64,000 nucleotides of DNA from Ceratopteris richardii (Eukaryota > Streptophyta > Polypodiopsida > Polypodiales > Pteridaceae). The notes beneath the pieces are model-generated. The model was not told the origin of the DNA, ran no database searches, and worked only from the letters and a program-made list of their open reading frames with translations. The position numbers were made by a program, and so were the translations under genes. The stretch spans positions 198,633,432-198,697,431 of the forward strand of contig CM035415.1 in assembly GCA_020310875.1 (NCBI GenBank). The letters are read 5' to 3'. Within the stretch, counting starts at the first letter, position 1, and each line of letters begins with the position of its first letter. Positions 44,634 to 55,970 of the stretch are shown here, in pieces.

Positions 44634-45235
44634 CTAGACAAGGAAGCTAATGGAGAGAGTCAGAGCGAGGTGAAGGATTAAGTAGACAGAGCACTCGACG
44701 CAAATCTGGCAGATAGGCCGTTCAAATTTTTCCAAATCAACATCTTTACAACAGTGATTCCCATCACTAACAATCATTGTAAATACCATTTCATAATTTT
44801 GTAGCTCCATTTTTTGCAAGCCAAGGAGTCCTTGAGCTTGAGGAGCTTTAGAAGTACCTACCTGTCAGTTTTCACATTTTTTAGACTTCGTTTGAACCTC
44901 CAAATAGGGTAGAGAACCTAATTTTTAACTAGGCCGGACACTAGGTCTGGACACGGCCAAAACCTAGTCAAAAACTATAAATAGAGCTAGAGAGCTCATT
45001 TTTGGGGTTAGCTTGTAATAGTTTTGAACTTGTATGAGCTTTTTGAAAGTAATCTAAGAACTCCATTGCTTCTAACTCTTTGTCTTGCCGTGTGTGCGCG
45101 TGTGTGTGTATGTGTGTGCATGTTAGTGTGCTTCTCACTCACGCATTTGTCCCTCCACTTGCTCGAGGTCTTCATACCATCCTCACGTTTTCCCGGATTG
45201 ACATTAAAGGAGGTGCTACTCATCACTGAGCTACA
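44602..45235 (+). repeat. Gyp-C 3' LTR
   Basis: 634 bp, pairs with 21908-22540; TATA box at 44976; followed by CATGC at 45236-45240. Confidence 0.95.
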
Positions 45236-45240
45236 CATGC

Positions 45241-46280
45241 ACTCTTTCCAAACTTGAGGCACCCCGTAAACATGTATGTGAAGGCTGTTTTTTGGGCAAA
45301 ATGCAGTGTTCCTCATTCCCAAAAGATGGTTCAACTCGAGCTACTAAAAAATTACAGCTTGTTCACAATGATGTCCATGGTCCTATGTGGACACCCTCTT
45401 TTGGGAACTATCTTTACTTCATGACTTTCATTGATGATTTTTCCAGGCATGCATGGGTATATCAATTGAAAGCAATGTCTGACTTGTTTATGTGCTTCAA
45501 ACAATTTCTAGATTTGGCTGAAAATCTATCACAATGTATGGGCACCCTCCATTCTAATTGAGGGGGGGGGGGGAATATATGTCTTCATACTTTATTGTAT
45601 TTCTGGGTAAACATAGGATAAAACATCAGTGTACACTGCCATATACACCTCAACAAAATGGATTTGCTAAACGAAAGAATAGGTCACTCATGGATGGAGA
45701 TGGTGAGGTGTATGGTCAAGATTCAGCCTTTACCACATAGTTTTTGGCTTGAGGCTATCATGTGTGCAGCATATGTACTTAACAAGTGTCCCACTAAAGC
45801 ATTGTAGTCTATCACCCATATGAGGCTAGGCATGGTCGCAAGCCATCTCTTGTTGACTTGCATGTTCTTGGTTGTTTGGCATATGCATTAGTGCCTGAAC
45901 AACAGTGCAAGAAATTGGACGATAAAACAGTGAAATGTGTTTGTGTTGGGTACAATTCGAAAAGCAAAGGCTATCATCTATATCATCCATAGACTAAATG
46001 CATTTTGGTTAGCCATGATGTTGTTTTTGTGGAAGATGCTATTCAGCCACTACTTTCATGTACTAAGGAGACATTTGTTAGCTCCAAAGACATGTATGAT
46101 ACTTTTCTACCTCTTTTTACAAGTTGACAATCTAGTGCTGGTCCAAATGAGGCAACTTCCCAGCCTTTACAAGTTTCATGTGATGATGCAGATCATTCCA
46201 TTTCTGATGTATATTTGCATGATGCACTTTTTGATGAGAGAGCTCATATTGAGGAGGCAAAAACTATGCCAAAATGGATA
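45241..46280 (+). pseudogene. Cop-B2 integrase
   Basis: Zinc-region end (KLEAPRKHVCEGCFLGKM), then LQLVHNDVHGPMWTPSFGNY with Asn for the usual Thr before the catalytic Asp, YFMTFIDDFSRHAWVYQLKA, a G-run frameshift near 45565, GGGEYMSSYFIVFL and PYTPQQNGFAKRKNRS. In that last motif the catalytic Glu position is Lys. WLEAIMCAAYVLNKCPTKA and RKLDDKTVKCV-like segments follow. Multiple shifts. Collinear with Cop-B3 from 45715 on. Not functional. Confidence 0.8.
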
Positions 46281-46800
46281 GTGCAAACTTTGTGTGACAA
46301 CAAATCAGATGCACCTTTATCATATCATACTCATTCACTCTCTCATAGCGCTTTTTTTGCATTAGATTGCTATGCTATGGCTGCCTCTAGTGTCTATTAT
46401 GAGAATGATACTATTTCCTTTGATGAAGCACAAAATTCAAAAAGTTGGATGGGTGCTATGCAATTTGAATATGATGGTATAATAAAAAATGGTACATGGT
46501 CTTTATGTGAATTGCCTCTTGGCAAAAAGGCCATTGGCACTAAGTGGTTGTGAAGGACCCTATGTTCCATATTCACTAACAATCATAGCACATTGGCAGT
46601 TGTGAAGGACCCTATGTTCCAAGCTCGCACTAAGCACATTGAGGTGCATTATCATTATGTGAGGTAGAGGTTCTCTGTTGGAGAAATCAGCTTGGCATAT
46701 GTGCCCATGCAGGAGAACATTGCAGATCTTTTCATGCAGGCTCTACCTAGGGAGAAGTTTGAAGCTTGGCACTTCTTTATACATGAGTGCTAGCTCCTTG
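46281..46800 (+). pseudogene. Cop-B2 RT N-terminus joined to RNase H C-terminus
   Basis: SFDEAQNSKSWMGAMQFEYD and LCELPLGKKAIGTKWL start RT. At 46548 coding jumps to the RNase H end: a 22-base segment (46548-46569) recurs at 46600-46621, then FQARTKHIEVHYHYV, LAYVPMQENIADLF and LPREKFEAWHFF. About 1 kb of RT is gone compared with the family layout. It looks like a deletion repaired with copied filler. Confidence 0.83.
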
Positions 46801-46827
46801 GTCACCACATCACTCCCAAGGGGGATT

Positions 46828-47058
46828 TGTTGATATATTGAGGTAATGATGTGTGTGAACACACTAGGACCATCGGGGCATTTTTTTTCCCTCTTTAGGA
46901 GATTTTTTCCCCTAGCTTGTATATACCCCTATTGCCCTAATGGGTTAGTGATCGTTGTACATTCTATTGGTAATACATTCAGTATTGTTTGTTGTGCTCC
47001 AAGCTTCTTCTTCTTCCTTGTGTTGTTCATGTGCTTTTGCATACCTAAAACTCCAACA
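46828..47058 (+). repeat. Cop-B2 3' LTR
   Basis: 231 bp, TGTTGATATA...ACTCCAACA, preceded by a purine tract AAGGGGGATT. The right flank (TTCTT) and left flank (TTTTC) do not give a clean target duplication. Confidence 0.93.
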
Positions 47059-47183
47059 TTCTTGCTCTTGCCACATTGTTGATTCTTTCGTTGATAAGAA
47101 TCACAAACATTATATGCATCTCCACTCTAAGTGCCAACCATAGATTCTCTATGAATCTCCTTACTCAAGAGTGCTCCACATAT
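47059..47183 (-). pseudogene. Cop-F gag, C-terminal piece
   Basis: The minus strand reads CGALLSKEIHRESMVGT, a stop, SGDAYNVCDSYQRKNQQCGK and SKN, the basic stretch just before the copia zinc knuckle. It continues across the Cop-B2 insertion to the knuckle remnant at 19920-19840. On its other side it continues across Gyp-E to 53820. This links three scattered pieces into one gag. Confidence 0.75.
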
Positions 47184-47901
47184 GTATGGGGAGTAACCAA
47201 CCCAAACCGCCTCACATGGAAGTGAGGGGCTCTTCCAAGAGGAGTTGCAAGAAGTGCAAGCAACGCACACACACCCACGTCCATGAACAATGGCACCATG
47301 GCCAACGTCAAAAGGAGCAAGGGAGGGCAATGCTCACACACAAGCCAACCCCAAGTGCCAAACCCACACACATGGACCAACGCCTAGCACACAAGGAGAA
47401 ATGTGGAAGCCAAATGAACCTTCATTCCATTAGCATGGAGGCCAAGGCCATGGCCAAGGGACCTGCCTTTACAAAATGAGCTCCTCCTTATATAAGAGAG
47501 GAGGAGGAATCCGTTGAATACAAGTGGCCAAAGGCTTCATTAACTAGATATTCTAAAAATAATAGGTAGGTGGGAAAATCAAAAAGGGAATCTTCTAAGA
47601 GAGAGAGAGCTCTTTGCACGTATCCAAAAGAGAGCCCTCCTTTCTAAAATAAGGAAAGAATTCAAAAAGGATTCTTTTACAAAAAAAGAAGGCTAAGGTT
47701 TGGTTTTTATGGGTTTCTTCACAAAAATAGGTAAGAGCTAGTTCCTATGAAAGAACTTGTATACAAGAGGGAAAAATGGGAATTTTGGAAGACTGCCACA
47801 AGGCCTTAAGCCTTTGAGTATCCTTAGCTCCAAGGGAGGCCTCCAAGCATTCCATAGCCTTTATAGCTTCATAGGCCTTTCATGACTTCACGGTTCCAAC
47901 A
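47184..47901 (-). repeat. Gyp-E 3' LTR (outer end eroded)
   Basis: 718 bp, equal to 53102-53819. The terminal TGTTGAA is absent at the outer edge. It contains a TATA-like TTATATAA near 47490 on the element strand. Confidence 0.9.
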
Positions 47902-47912
47902 CCCTCCCCCAC
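47902..47912 (-). other. Gyp-E polypurine tract
   Basis: CCCTCCCCCAC on plus is GTGGGGGAGGG on the element strand, abutting the LTR. Confidence 0.88.
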
Positions 47913-50900
47913 CTAGTCTTTGTCGTCCTCGACAAAGCTAAGAGAGGAGAGGCATACAGTGCCGAACGGGTCCAATGTTTGGAGTCTTCAACTCTTCAGA
48001 TACGCAGCAATTCAAGTCTGATTGTTGCAAGGTTGCAAATCTTTTGAATCAGCAAGCTGTCTGCCTTCAAATCTTCAATCCAGCAATGCTGAGCGACACA
48101 ATCCCCTTGGGGGGCAGTCAGCCCAGCCTCCATCCAATGCGCCTCTTTCAAAGCTCCAATACCTGAAATTTAAACATACATAACAAGTAGACTGAATTTG
48201 AAAAGAAGCAACCATAAAATGCAATTTCATGTTTAGTTTCCACTTCAGGGAACATCTTTCACTAAGGACTTGCTCTTCTAATGAGAAAAAAATCTTCTCA
48301 TTTAAGTGCTCCAAAAGATGATGCCATAATCTGTTATTTCCAAGTGAGTGTGACATATTGCATTGTATAGCACGAGATGAATATGTAGTTGCACGTTTAA
48401 CTTATGTTCCTGCCATCATTCATACTATGCTCCTAGTCAACAAGCTTGCAATTTAACATGACATTATGTGCCTCAAAAATGAATAGATAATTGTGTAACA
48501 TTATGAGTCCTAACATTTTGCAAGCATTCGTGAGACTCAAACAACTTATCCAACACTATTCCTGCAAAGCACAGTAGCAAATCATCTATAGGAGGTAAGG
48601 AGGATCAATGTTCTAAATATGTTGGCCTGTAATGCAAAACATAAGCCTTAAATGAGCTTTGTGAAACTAGAGAGTTACTTCTCTAGCAAAAAACAATCAC
48701 TCATTCATGACTTCGTACTTAAAAAAAAATTCAACCCCCTATGTACATTCTCACCTGCAAATATCCTTTAAAGAATACATGCTTACATCATGAGAGCATT
48801 ATGCACCAACCCAAGAATTTTGCTACTTGCATTAATAAAGTAGTAGACTCAAGAGAGATGCATTAACAGGTAGCAAGAGTTTGTGCAGTCTTGGACCAAA
48901 TTCCTATTAATGGGTCAATGAATACAGGCATCAAGTAACATTCACACCATTGAGACTATTGCATGTGAACAAGTCTAAATCCACCCACACTTCCAGTAAC
49001 TTTGCAAGATCAAATCAAACCCTTTAGATTCTATGCCTAAAATATTGGGCAGACACACTCCTAGAGCAAGCCATTCTTCGCACAATATTCACACATCAAC
49101 CCTATGGTATTACTAATTGCCTTTTGAACATAAGTGGTCACATGCAACCAATACCATCATATTGAGGGAAACAAGCATGTTATCCCTTTCTAATGACTAT
49201 GACAGAAGCATGCTACAGAAACTTCATAAGACATGGTAGCACCATCATCCTTCGTTTCAAACCTGCAACACTCAGAGTCAAGAGTAATTGAGTACACAAT
49301 TAACTTCTCATTTAAAGATCAGCAAGAAGAATTCAGTATCCCCAAAAGCTCTTTAATCATTCCAAGGGATTGCTTCCCCAAGGAGAAGAATCAATATGCT
49401 CGAGTCACCTGCAAGCTTTTCATCAAGCAAGAAGATCATATATATGATGAATGCATAGATATGAGGTGCCTAAAGGTGTCAACTTGTGTATCACTCCTTG
49501 GTGGGACTTGAAAAAACCTTCAAAAGACCACAAGGGAGTGTGAAGCCTATGGTAAGCCACAAAAAATCAAAAATAGGTTATCCTTTAGGTGGAAGCTCCA
49601 AGGGATTCCAAAACATGTGACGACCTTTCGATCCTAGTCCAGAAATATATTTAATTGCATAACCTTACAACAAGCATACACTACATTCTAGCTTTAGTGG
49701 CCTAAGAGAAAATGCATTAAGTTCATGAAGAGTGACCATTTTGGGGACTTTCAGCTGAATAGCACCAAGTTCATCTTCATAGGCAGTCACCACAAGATAA
49801 CCTCCCAAGAGCCATAGTCAAAAACCTGTTAAGCTTCAAGTAGACCATAAACCATCAAACCTCTTTAGATTTACCAATGACAATGATCAAGCAACGGTTG
49901 CAATTTCTGAGAGCAATTTTTACACCGTGTGCATGTGACAAGTAGAATAAAGGGTGAGTGCGTAGTATGGTTCCTTGGCCCTCATGCAAGTATTACAAAC
50001 CATATTTCCTTTCTTCCTTATTGTGCATTATGTGGAGCCATATGCATAAGAGTGAATTGAACAACTACCGGAGCTGATGCAATGTCATTGAAGCAAATCT
50101 GAACCTATAGAACTCAAGGTGCATAGGTGTTGGGTCCTATAGGGTAGAAAACACATACGAAGAATTACCATCGATGGTACAAGTATATTCTAAAGGTCAA
50201 ACGTTTATTTCTTCACACCCCGACTTACACTAGAAGCTACAAAGCAGACAACCCTATTGCAACCAAGACAGGCATTTACAAAGTTGTCATCATTCATAAC
50301 CATGGTCAGGACATCCTAGAGGCAACTCCCGCCAAACATTCAAGACCGCAAGCAACCCCGCATTCAAGCTTCATTTCGAGATATCAGAGAATGGACACAC
50401 ATGGTTTGAATGCTTCATGTTTAGAACAGGTGCAAATTGCATCAAGAAAATTCCAATAATTATGTTTCTAAAAGGGGAATGAAGATATTGTAGCCCCCAT
50501 GGCCTGTTGTGGTAGAAATCCCTCATCCACATTATTCATATCAGATAGTGGAGAACGATCACCCTTCATATTCAATCGCAAACCTGTAAGCTTTCGATAC
50601 TTGCCTCATAACAATGATGAAGGTGACATCCTTCCATATATCTTCCAATCAAGACCTATAGATGTAAGCTAACAAGAACCATTACATTGACAACAGAGCT
50701 TAGCAAACTCAAGGGAAGAAACAATCAGTTAGGCCAAGCATACACTTCTTCGAACTAAAGTTCCCATTGGAGCAACATCTGCCATCAAGAGCTAAGGTCA
50801 AAAAATAAGAGAGCGTTGGTGACCAATCACTGCAAGATCTCGTGGGAAAGGTCACATTGTGGCCACATGACTCAGATAAAAACATAACCACATAAGGTTA

Positions 50901-53070
50901 GAGATTACAGTGCGCATGCCAAGGAGGACAAAACACATGGAAATAGAGATCAATAATTACGAAACCAACAATTACTAAGATCAACGTCCTACCCTGCACT
51001 CCATAGCTAAAAGCATATTACCCCTTTCCTATCAAAATTTGCTTAAATATACATGTGATAGCATGCGGTGAGGATTGATGAAGCCTTGGAAGCTTTTTGC
51101 CTCTAACCCAAGTCAGTGTCAGTCAGAGAAAGAGACCTGAACCCGAAAAGCAATCATGGAGACGCAATCGACTATCCAAAGATGTGAGGCCCATTGTCCT
51201 TGTAATTGCAAAGTCTTTCACCCCAGCACCCAATGGTAACCTTTAAACGGGTACTCACATGCTTCCTATCCTTCGAGTTGCACTTCAATAATGAAAACAC
51301 ACAAGGAGTAATCTACAGACAACATGATCTAGATGGATTATGCAGTCGGACACAGAGATATACCTTTCATCACACATAGTCGATAGGCATTAGAAATATA
51401 CACCTTAATTCTTCTTCCTTGTGATACGATAGCACACAAGGAGCCATAGTTCAACGCAAACCATCAAAGAGATCAGCGAAGCATAGAAAGATCTGTAAAC
51501 AAAGTCTCAGAGAAAACGGTATATGGTGCAGAAAAATGAGCTTTCAACCAATTGTAGGGCAGACCAGTACAACAAATGGAGCCACTAGGTCCCAAACGGT
51601 ATTCAAAAAGGACGCAAAAATCTTCATGCAAATACAAAAAGAGGCGTTGTGACAAGGGAGCATGAGCTCAGCCCTGAGCCGATTGCGTGTGTAGCGCAGA
51701 CATAGAAGGAGATTGGATGGATGCTTGCCAATGATCGAGGCCCAAGCTAGGAAAGGTAGCCAGACGGAAAATCCAGTTTGATGAAGCCGAATGGAGTTCC
51801 ATTCCAAACCCCACACACCGACACTAGAGTATGCCTTGATGTGTAATTGTGATACCAAATCTGCCAGTGCTTCGCGCGATATTGAAACCATTCATTGCTG
51901 GAAGAAGCACAAGACAGATGCCACATGATAGAGCAGCAACGAGGTGAAGAGCACACCGAATCTCGGATATGAAAGGCAAGGATGAAGCAAAGTCTTGGTA
52001 GATGAACACACCCGCATAGGTTGAGAGCCAATGGTTTCATCACCAGCATCCGTAGACAAGCATATATGGAGTCAAGATATTGTGCGCAAAGGGGAAGAAG
52101 GAGATAGAGGCCAACAGCGTAGCATTAGTACCTCCTCCAAGGAAGCATGGTCGCGAGGAGCAGCAGACGTAGGCAAAGTCCAAGCGGGAAATTGGGTTGG
52201 GGAGCTAATGCTCAGGGCAACACCTTCTGCAGGAAGCGGGAACCCATAGGGGCTCGACCCCACATAGGCTTGCACGCAGAGGGGCAGGAGAATGAAACTC
52301 CATAGCCACCAACAGGGGGATGCCAATGGAGCCCCAGCCCCCAACGGGCTCAACTTCAAACCAGAAGTGAGAGAAAGGAGATTCCTGCAGTTTAACCCGT
52401 CCGATTTGACGATGAGTGAGAGAGTGGAAGGGAGGTGTAAATGCACGCCATGCCCAACCTTGCACGGATCTACCATTACTGACATGGAGGAGAGGGGGAC
52501 AAGGGAAATTCAATGCCTCATCGTGGGTCATTCAAAAACAAATATCCACGCAAAGAAAATCCCAAGTTAGCATTCAATGCCTATCGCCACATCATCATGA
52601 GCCATTCAAAAAAGGATATCCACGCAAAGAGAATCCTAGGCTAGCATTCAATTCCTACTCTCACACGTAGAGAGCACAAATGGAGGGAAAATGGTTCTTT
52701 CACTCCCATACTCAAGATTTTATTCTTTTTTTTTTTTTTTAAGGAAATGGAATGAGGGAGGGAGTCACAGAGGAGTCAGGACACTCACCCATCCCCCAAT
52801 CCAACGACAAGCGTTAAAATTAAAAAATGGCAGAGGAGTGAGTGCATGTGTGGAGGTATGTGCATGCGAGAATGAGAGGGAGAAGGATTAGAGGATGTTT
52901 TTGTGCAACAAACAAAGAAATGAACTAATCTACTCAAAAAATTAACAAAACGAGAGGTACCCTTGCCCAATCGAAAGCCACACGGATCCACAACTCAATC
53001 CAAGCATGAGGTGCATCCACCAAGTGTAGGCACGACAAGCTTGAAAAAACCCAACGGTTGAAGGTCGATC
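47913..53070 (-). other. Gyp-E internal region, no coding recognised
   Basis: 5.2 kb with only short chance frames on both strands (largest about 137 codons, 52485-52072, without recognisable motifs). A poly-T run lies at about 52728-52740 and a roughly 70-bp imperfect tandem duplication at 52508-52645. No host gene fragment was identified. Confidence 0.7.
52508..52645. repeat. Imperfect tandem duplication inside Gyp-E
   Basis: Two units beginning ATTCAATGCCT, sharing ATATCCACGCAAAGA and ending TTAGC or CTAGC (52508-52570 and 52571-52645), followed by a partial third start. Confidence 0.75.
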
Positions 53071-53089
53071 ATCCCCGGCAACGGCGCCA
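53071..53089 (-). other. Gyp-E primer binding site (tRNA-Asp type)
   Basis: Element strand TGGCGCCGTTGCCGGGGAT, the same 19 bases as Gyp-C's site, five bases from the LTR. Confidence 0.93.
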
Positions 53090-53094
53090 AATTT

Positions 53095-53819
53095 TGTTGA
53101 AGTATGGGGAGTAACCAACCCAAACCGCCTCACATGGAAGTGAGGGGCTCTTCCAAGAGGAGTTGCAAGAAGTGCAAGCAACGCACACACACCCACGTCC
53201 ATGAACAATGGCACCATGGCCAACGTCAAAAGGAGCAAGGGAGGGCAATGCTCACACACAAGCCAACCCCAAGTGCCAAACCCACACACATGGACCAACG
53301 CCTAGCACACAAGGAGAAATGTGGAAGCCAAATGAACCTTCATTCCATTAGCATGGAGGCCAAGGCCATGGCCAAGGGACCTGCCTTTACAAAATGAGCT
53401 CCTCCTTATATAAGAGAGGAGGAGGAATCCGTTGAATACAAGTGGCCAAAGGCTTCATTAACTAGATATTCTAAAAATAATAGGTAGGTGGGAAAATCAA
53501 AAAGGGAATCTTCTAAGAGAGAGAGAGCTCTTTGCACGTATCCAAAAGAGAGCCCTCCTTTCTAAAATAAGGAAAGAATTCAAAAAGGATTCTTTTACAA
53601 AAAAAGAAGGCTAAGGTTTGGTTTTTATGGGTTTCTTCACAAAAATAGGTAAGAGCTAGTTCCTATGAAAGAACTTGTATACAAGAGGGAAAAATGGGAA
53701 TTTTGGAAGACTGCCACAAGGCCTTAAGCCTTTGAGTATCCTTAGCTCCAAGGGAGGCCTCCAAGCATTCCATAGCCTTTATAGCTTCATAGGCCTTTCA
53801 TGACTTCACGGTTCCAACA
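53095..53819 (-). repeat. Gyp-E 5' LTR
   Basis: 725 bp, TGTTGAAGTATGG...GGTTCCAACA; complete ends. Confidence 0.93.
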
Positions 53820-54225
53820 GTCATCATAGAACAATTTACCACTAGGTGCACTATTGCTAGTAGCTATGCAAAACATATCCCATGATGATGGCAAGGTGCA
53901 TAACAATTGGTTTCATTTCATTATCCATATCCATTTGTTTAGCCTGTAACTAAGAGAATATAGCATCAAACTCATTTAGATGAGCAACAACACTATTTTT
54001 GTCCTTCATGCAAAGTTCATATAAGTTTCTCATTAGGTACACTTTATTTGATGTCCTTTCTTTTTCATATGTATTGCATAAGTTCTTCCAAACATCCTCT
54101 GCATTTCCACAATATAATATTGTAAAGTAAACATTATCTGGCAGGTGCAATCAAATGGTAGACCTGGCCATTTCATCTAACTCATCCCAATCATCTTCAT
54201 CCATGTAAGCAGGCTTCTTTGAGAT
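53820..54225 (-). pseudogene. Cop-F gag, N-terminal and middle piece
   Basis: The minus strand from 54225 reads KPAYMDEDDWDELDEMARST, a stop, LHLPDNVYFTILYCGNAEDV, LCNTYEKERTSNKVYLMRNL, KNSVVAHLNEFDAIFSQLQA and, after a frame change, LPSSWDMFCIATSNSAPSGK LFYDD. This is the copia gag capsid. The next residues (CGALLSKE) are at 47183 beyond Gyp-E. The first 50-60 residues and the LTR are missing at 54225. Confidence 0.82.
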
Positions 54226-54318
54226 TCAGTTTATTGGCTAACAAGTGTTAGTTTTTGGAAAAAAATTCAATAGTTTTCCTTAGAAAATTGAATTAATGTA
54301 CATTAATGACAAGGTAGG
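54226..54318. other. Short unassigned gap
   Basis: About 90 bp of AT-rich sequence between truncated Cop-F gag and Cop-B3 integrase; probable breakpoint filler. Confidence 0.5.
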
Positions 54319-54830
54319 CTATACCATATAGTTTCTAGCTTGAGGTTGTTATGTGTGAAGCATATGTACTTAACAGGTGTCCCACTAAAGCATTGCAATC
54401 TATCACTCCATATGAGGCTTGCCATGGTCGCAAGCCATATGTTGCTCACGTGCATGCCTTTGTTTGCTTGACATATGCATTAGTCTCTGAACAACAATGT
54501 AGGAAATTGGATGATAAAGTATTGAAATGTATTTTTGTTGGGTACAATTCCAAAATTAAAGGCTATCATCTATCATCCACAGACTAAATGCATTTCAGTT
54601 AGCATTGATGTTGTTTTTCTGGAAGATGTTATTCAGCCATTACTTTGAAATACTAAGGAGATATCAATTAGCTTCAAAGATGTGTATGACACTTTGTTGC
54701 CTCTTTTTATAGGTGAACAATCTTGTGTTGGTCCATATGAGGCAATTTCTTAGCCTTTACAAGTTTCATGTGATGATGTAGATCATTCCATTTTTTATGT
54801 AGGTTTACTGATGCACTTGCTGATGAGCTA
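54319..54830 (+). pseudogene. Cop-B3 integrase C-terminal part
   Basis: CEAYVLNRCPTKALQSITPY, EACHGRKPYVAHVHAFVCLT, QCRKLDDKVLKCIFVGYNSK and KGYHL, matching copia integrase C-terminal sequence. A frameshift near 54575 is followed by the VFLEDVIQP-like linker and stops. The DDE core is absent. Confidence 0.8.
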
Positions 54831-55970
54831 ATTGATATAGAGGAGGCAAAGACTATGCCTAAATGGCTGGTGTAAACTTTGCAAGATAGCAAATTAGATG
54901 CACCTTTGTCATAACACACTCGTTCGCCCTCTTATAGTACTTATTTTGCAATAGATTGCTATGATATGGCTATCTCTGATCTTTATGATGAGAATGAGCC
55001 TATTTCATTTGATGAAGCACAGATTCTAAAAATTGGATGACTGTTATGCAATCAAAATATGATGTTGTTATGAAAAATGGTACATGGCCTTTATGTGACT
55101 TATTTCCTAGCAAGAATGCCATTACCACTAAGTGCGTATACAAGTTGAAGCATAAGCTTGATGGAACAATTGACATCTATAAGGCTAGGCTTGTTGCAAA
55201 AGGTTATGCTCAACAAGGAGGCATTGATTTTGATGAGATCTTTGTAGCTACATGCTGAATGAATACTATTCATAGCATTTGTGCACTTGTAGCTCATCAT
55301 GGTTGGAACGTACATCCGTTGGACATTAAAACTACATTTTTGAATGGTGACTTGCATGAAGAAGTGTATGTTTTTTAATTCCCGTGGTTTTTTGCAAAAA
55401 GGGCATGAGAACATGTGTAGGTTGAAAAAAAGGCATTATATGGCTTGAAACAAACACCATGTGTTTGGTATGAAAAGACACATGCCTTCTTGATTGCACA
55501 TGGCTTTGAGAACAGTCCAACTGAGAGTAGCTTATATCTTAAGCATGCAAATGATATGCTTTTTATCATTGTTGTCTATGTTAATGACATGCTTGCTGCG
55601 CACTGGTCCTAATGAGAAGCATATTTCTAATTTTAAGGATGATTTGAATGCCTCATTTGAGATGTCAGATTTGGGACATTTGCATCATTATTTGGCCATT
55701 CAATTTATGCAAGTTGATGGTAGAATAGCCTTGTGTCAAATAAAATATATTGACACATTATTGCAATGTTTTGGCCTTGAATATTGCAAACCTATTGCCA
55801 TGCCTATGGAAATAGCTTTATGGCTGAGTCTTCATGATGTTGGAGGTGCATTTGATGTTGTTCTCTATACTTTATTTATGCATTACTTGGCCAGATATTT
55901 AGTGTCATGTCTCATAGATGACCAAAAATATGCTTTGCCTAGGTATGAAGCATTGATAGGTGGTTAAGCA
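54831..55970 (+). pseudogene. Cop-B3 reverse transcriptase
   Basis: MKNGTWPLCDLFPSKNAITT, LDGTIDIYKARLVAKGYAQQ, GGIDFDEIF, then WNVHPLDIKTTFLNGDLHEE (first catalytic Asp kept, with a frame change), ALYGLKQTP-like sequence, and VYVNDMLAA where the catalytic YVDD has become YVND. DFEMSDLGHLHHYLAIQFMQ and LQCFGLEYCKPIAMPME follow. Frame changes at about 55260, 55380 and 55600. Catalytically dead. Confidence 0.83.

Larger units (their letters stand above)
21908..45235 (+). mobile_element. Gyp-C: giant Athila-like gypsy element with 3' extra ORF
   Basis: LTR to LTR 23.3 kb, or about 16.8 kb without Cop-D and its duplicated GGAAA. It has matched LTRs (about 18 differences in 633 by eye), a tRNA-Asp primer site, a repeat-filled leader, gag, protease, RT, RNase H, integrase, a post-integrase extension, a separate long 3' ORF and a polypurine tract. 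The TSD CATGC confirms a single insertion. RT type and primer site point to the Athila/Tat branch; no second (archaeal-type) RNase H was seen, which favours Athila-like over Tat. Confidence 0.93.
45236..47058 (+). mobile_element. Cop-B2: 3' half
   Basis: Continuation of 19921-21907 after Gyp-C: integrase, a remnant of RT, the end of RNase H, polypurine tract and 3' LTR. Most of RT and early RNase H is deleted. About 20 pre-integrase residues present in Cop-B1 are also missing around the insertion point. Confidence 0.92.
47184..53819 (-). mobile_element. Gyp-E: non-autonomous gypsy-like element without coding (LARD type)
   Basis: Two LTRs, identical over the 718 bp shared, bound 5.19 kb of DNA with a polypurine tract at the left and a tRNA-Asp primer site at the right, so it reads on the minus strand. 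The internal region has no gag or pol in any frame. It sits in Cop-F gag. The first seven bases of the left LTR and one target duplication are missing. Identical LTRs point to very recent movement with proteins supplied by another element. Confidence 0.88.

Noticed and set aside
47171..47479. Small protein gene repeated at 53104-53397
   Set aside because: The two identical frames are simply the two Gyp-E LTRs, on the strand opposite the element, without recognisable motifs.
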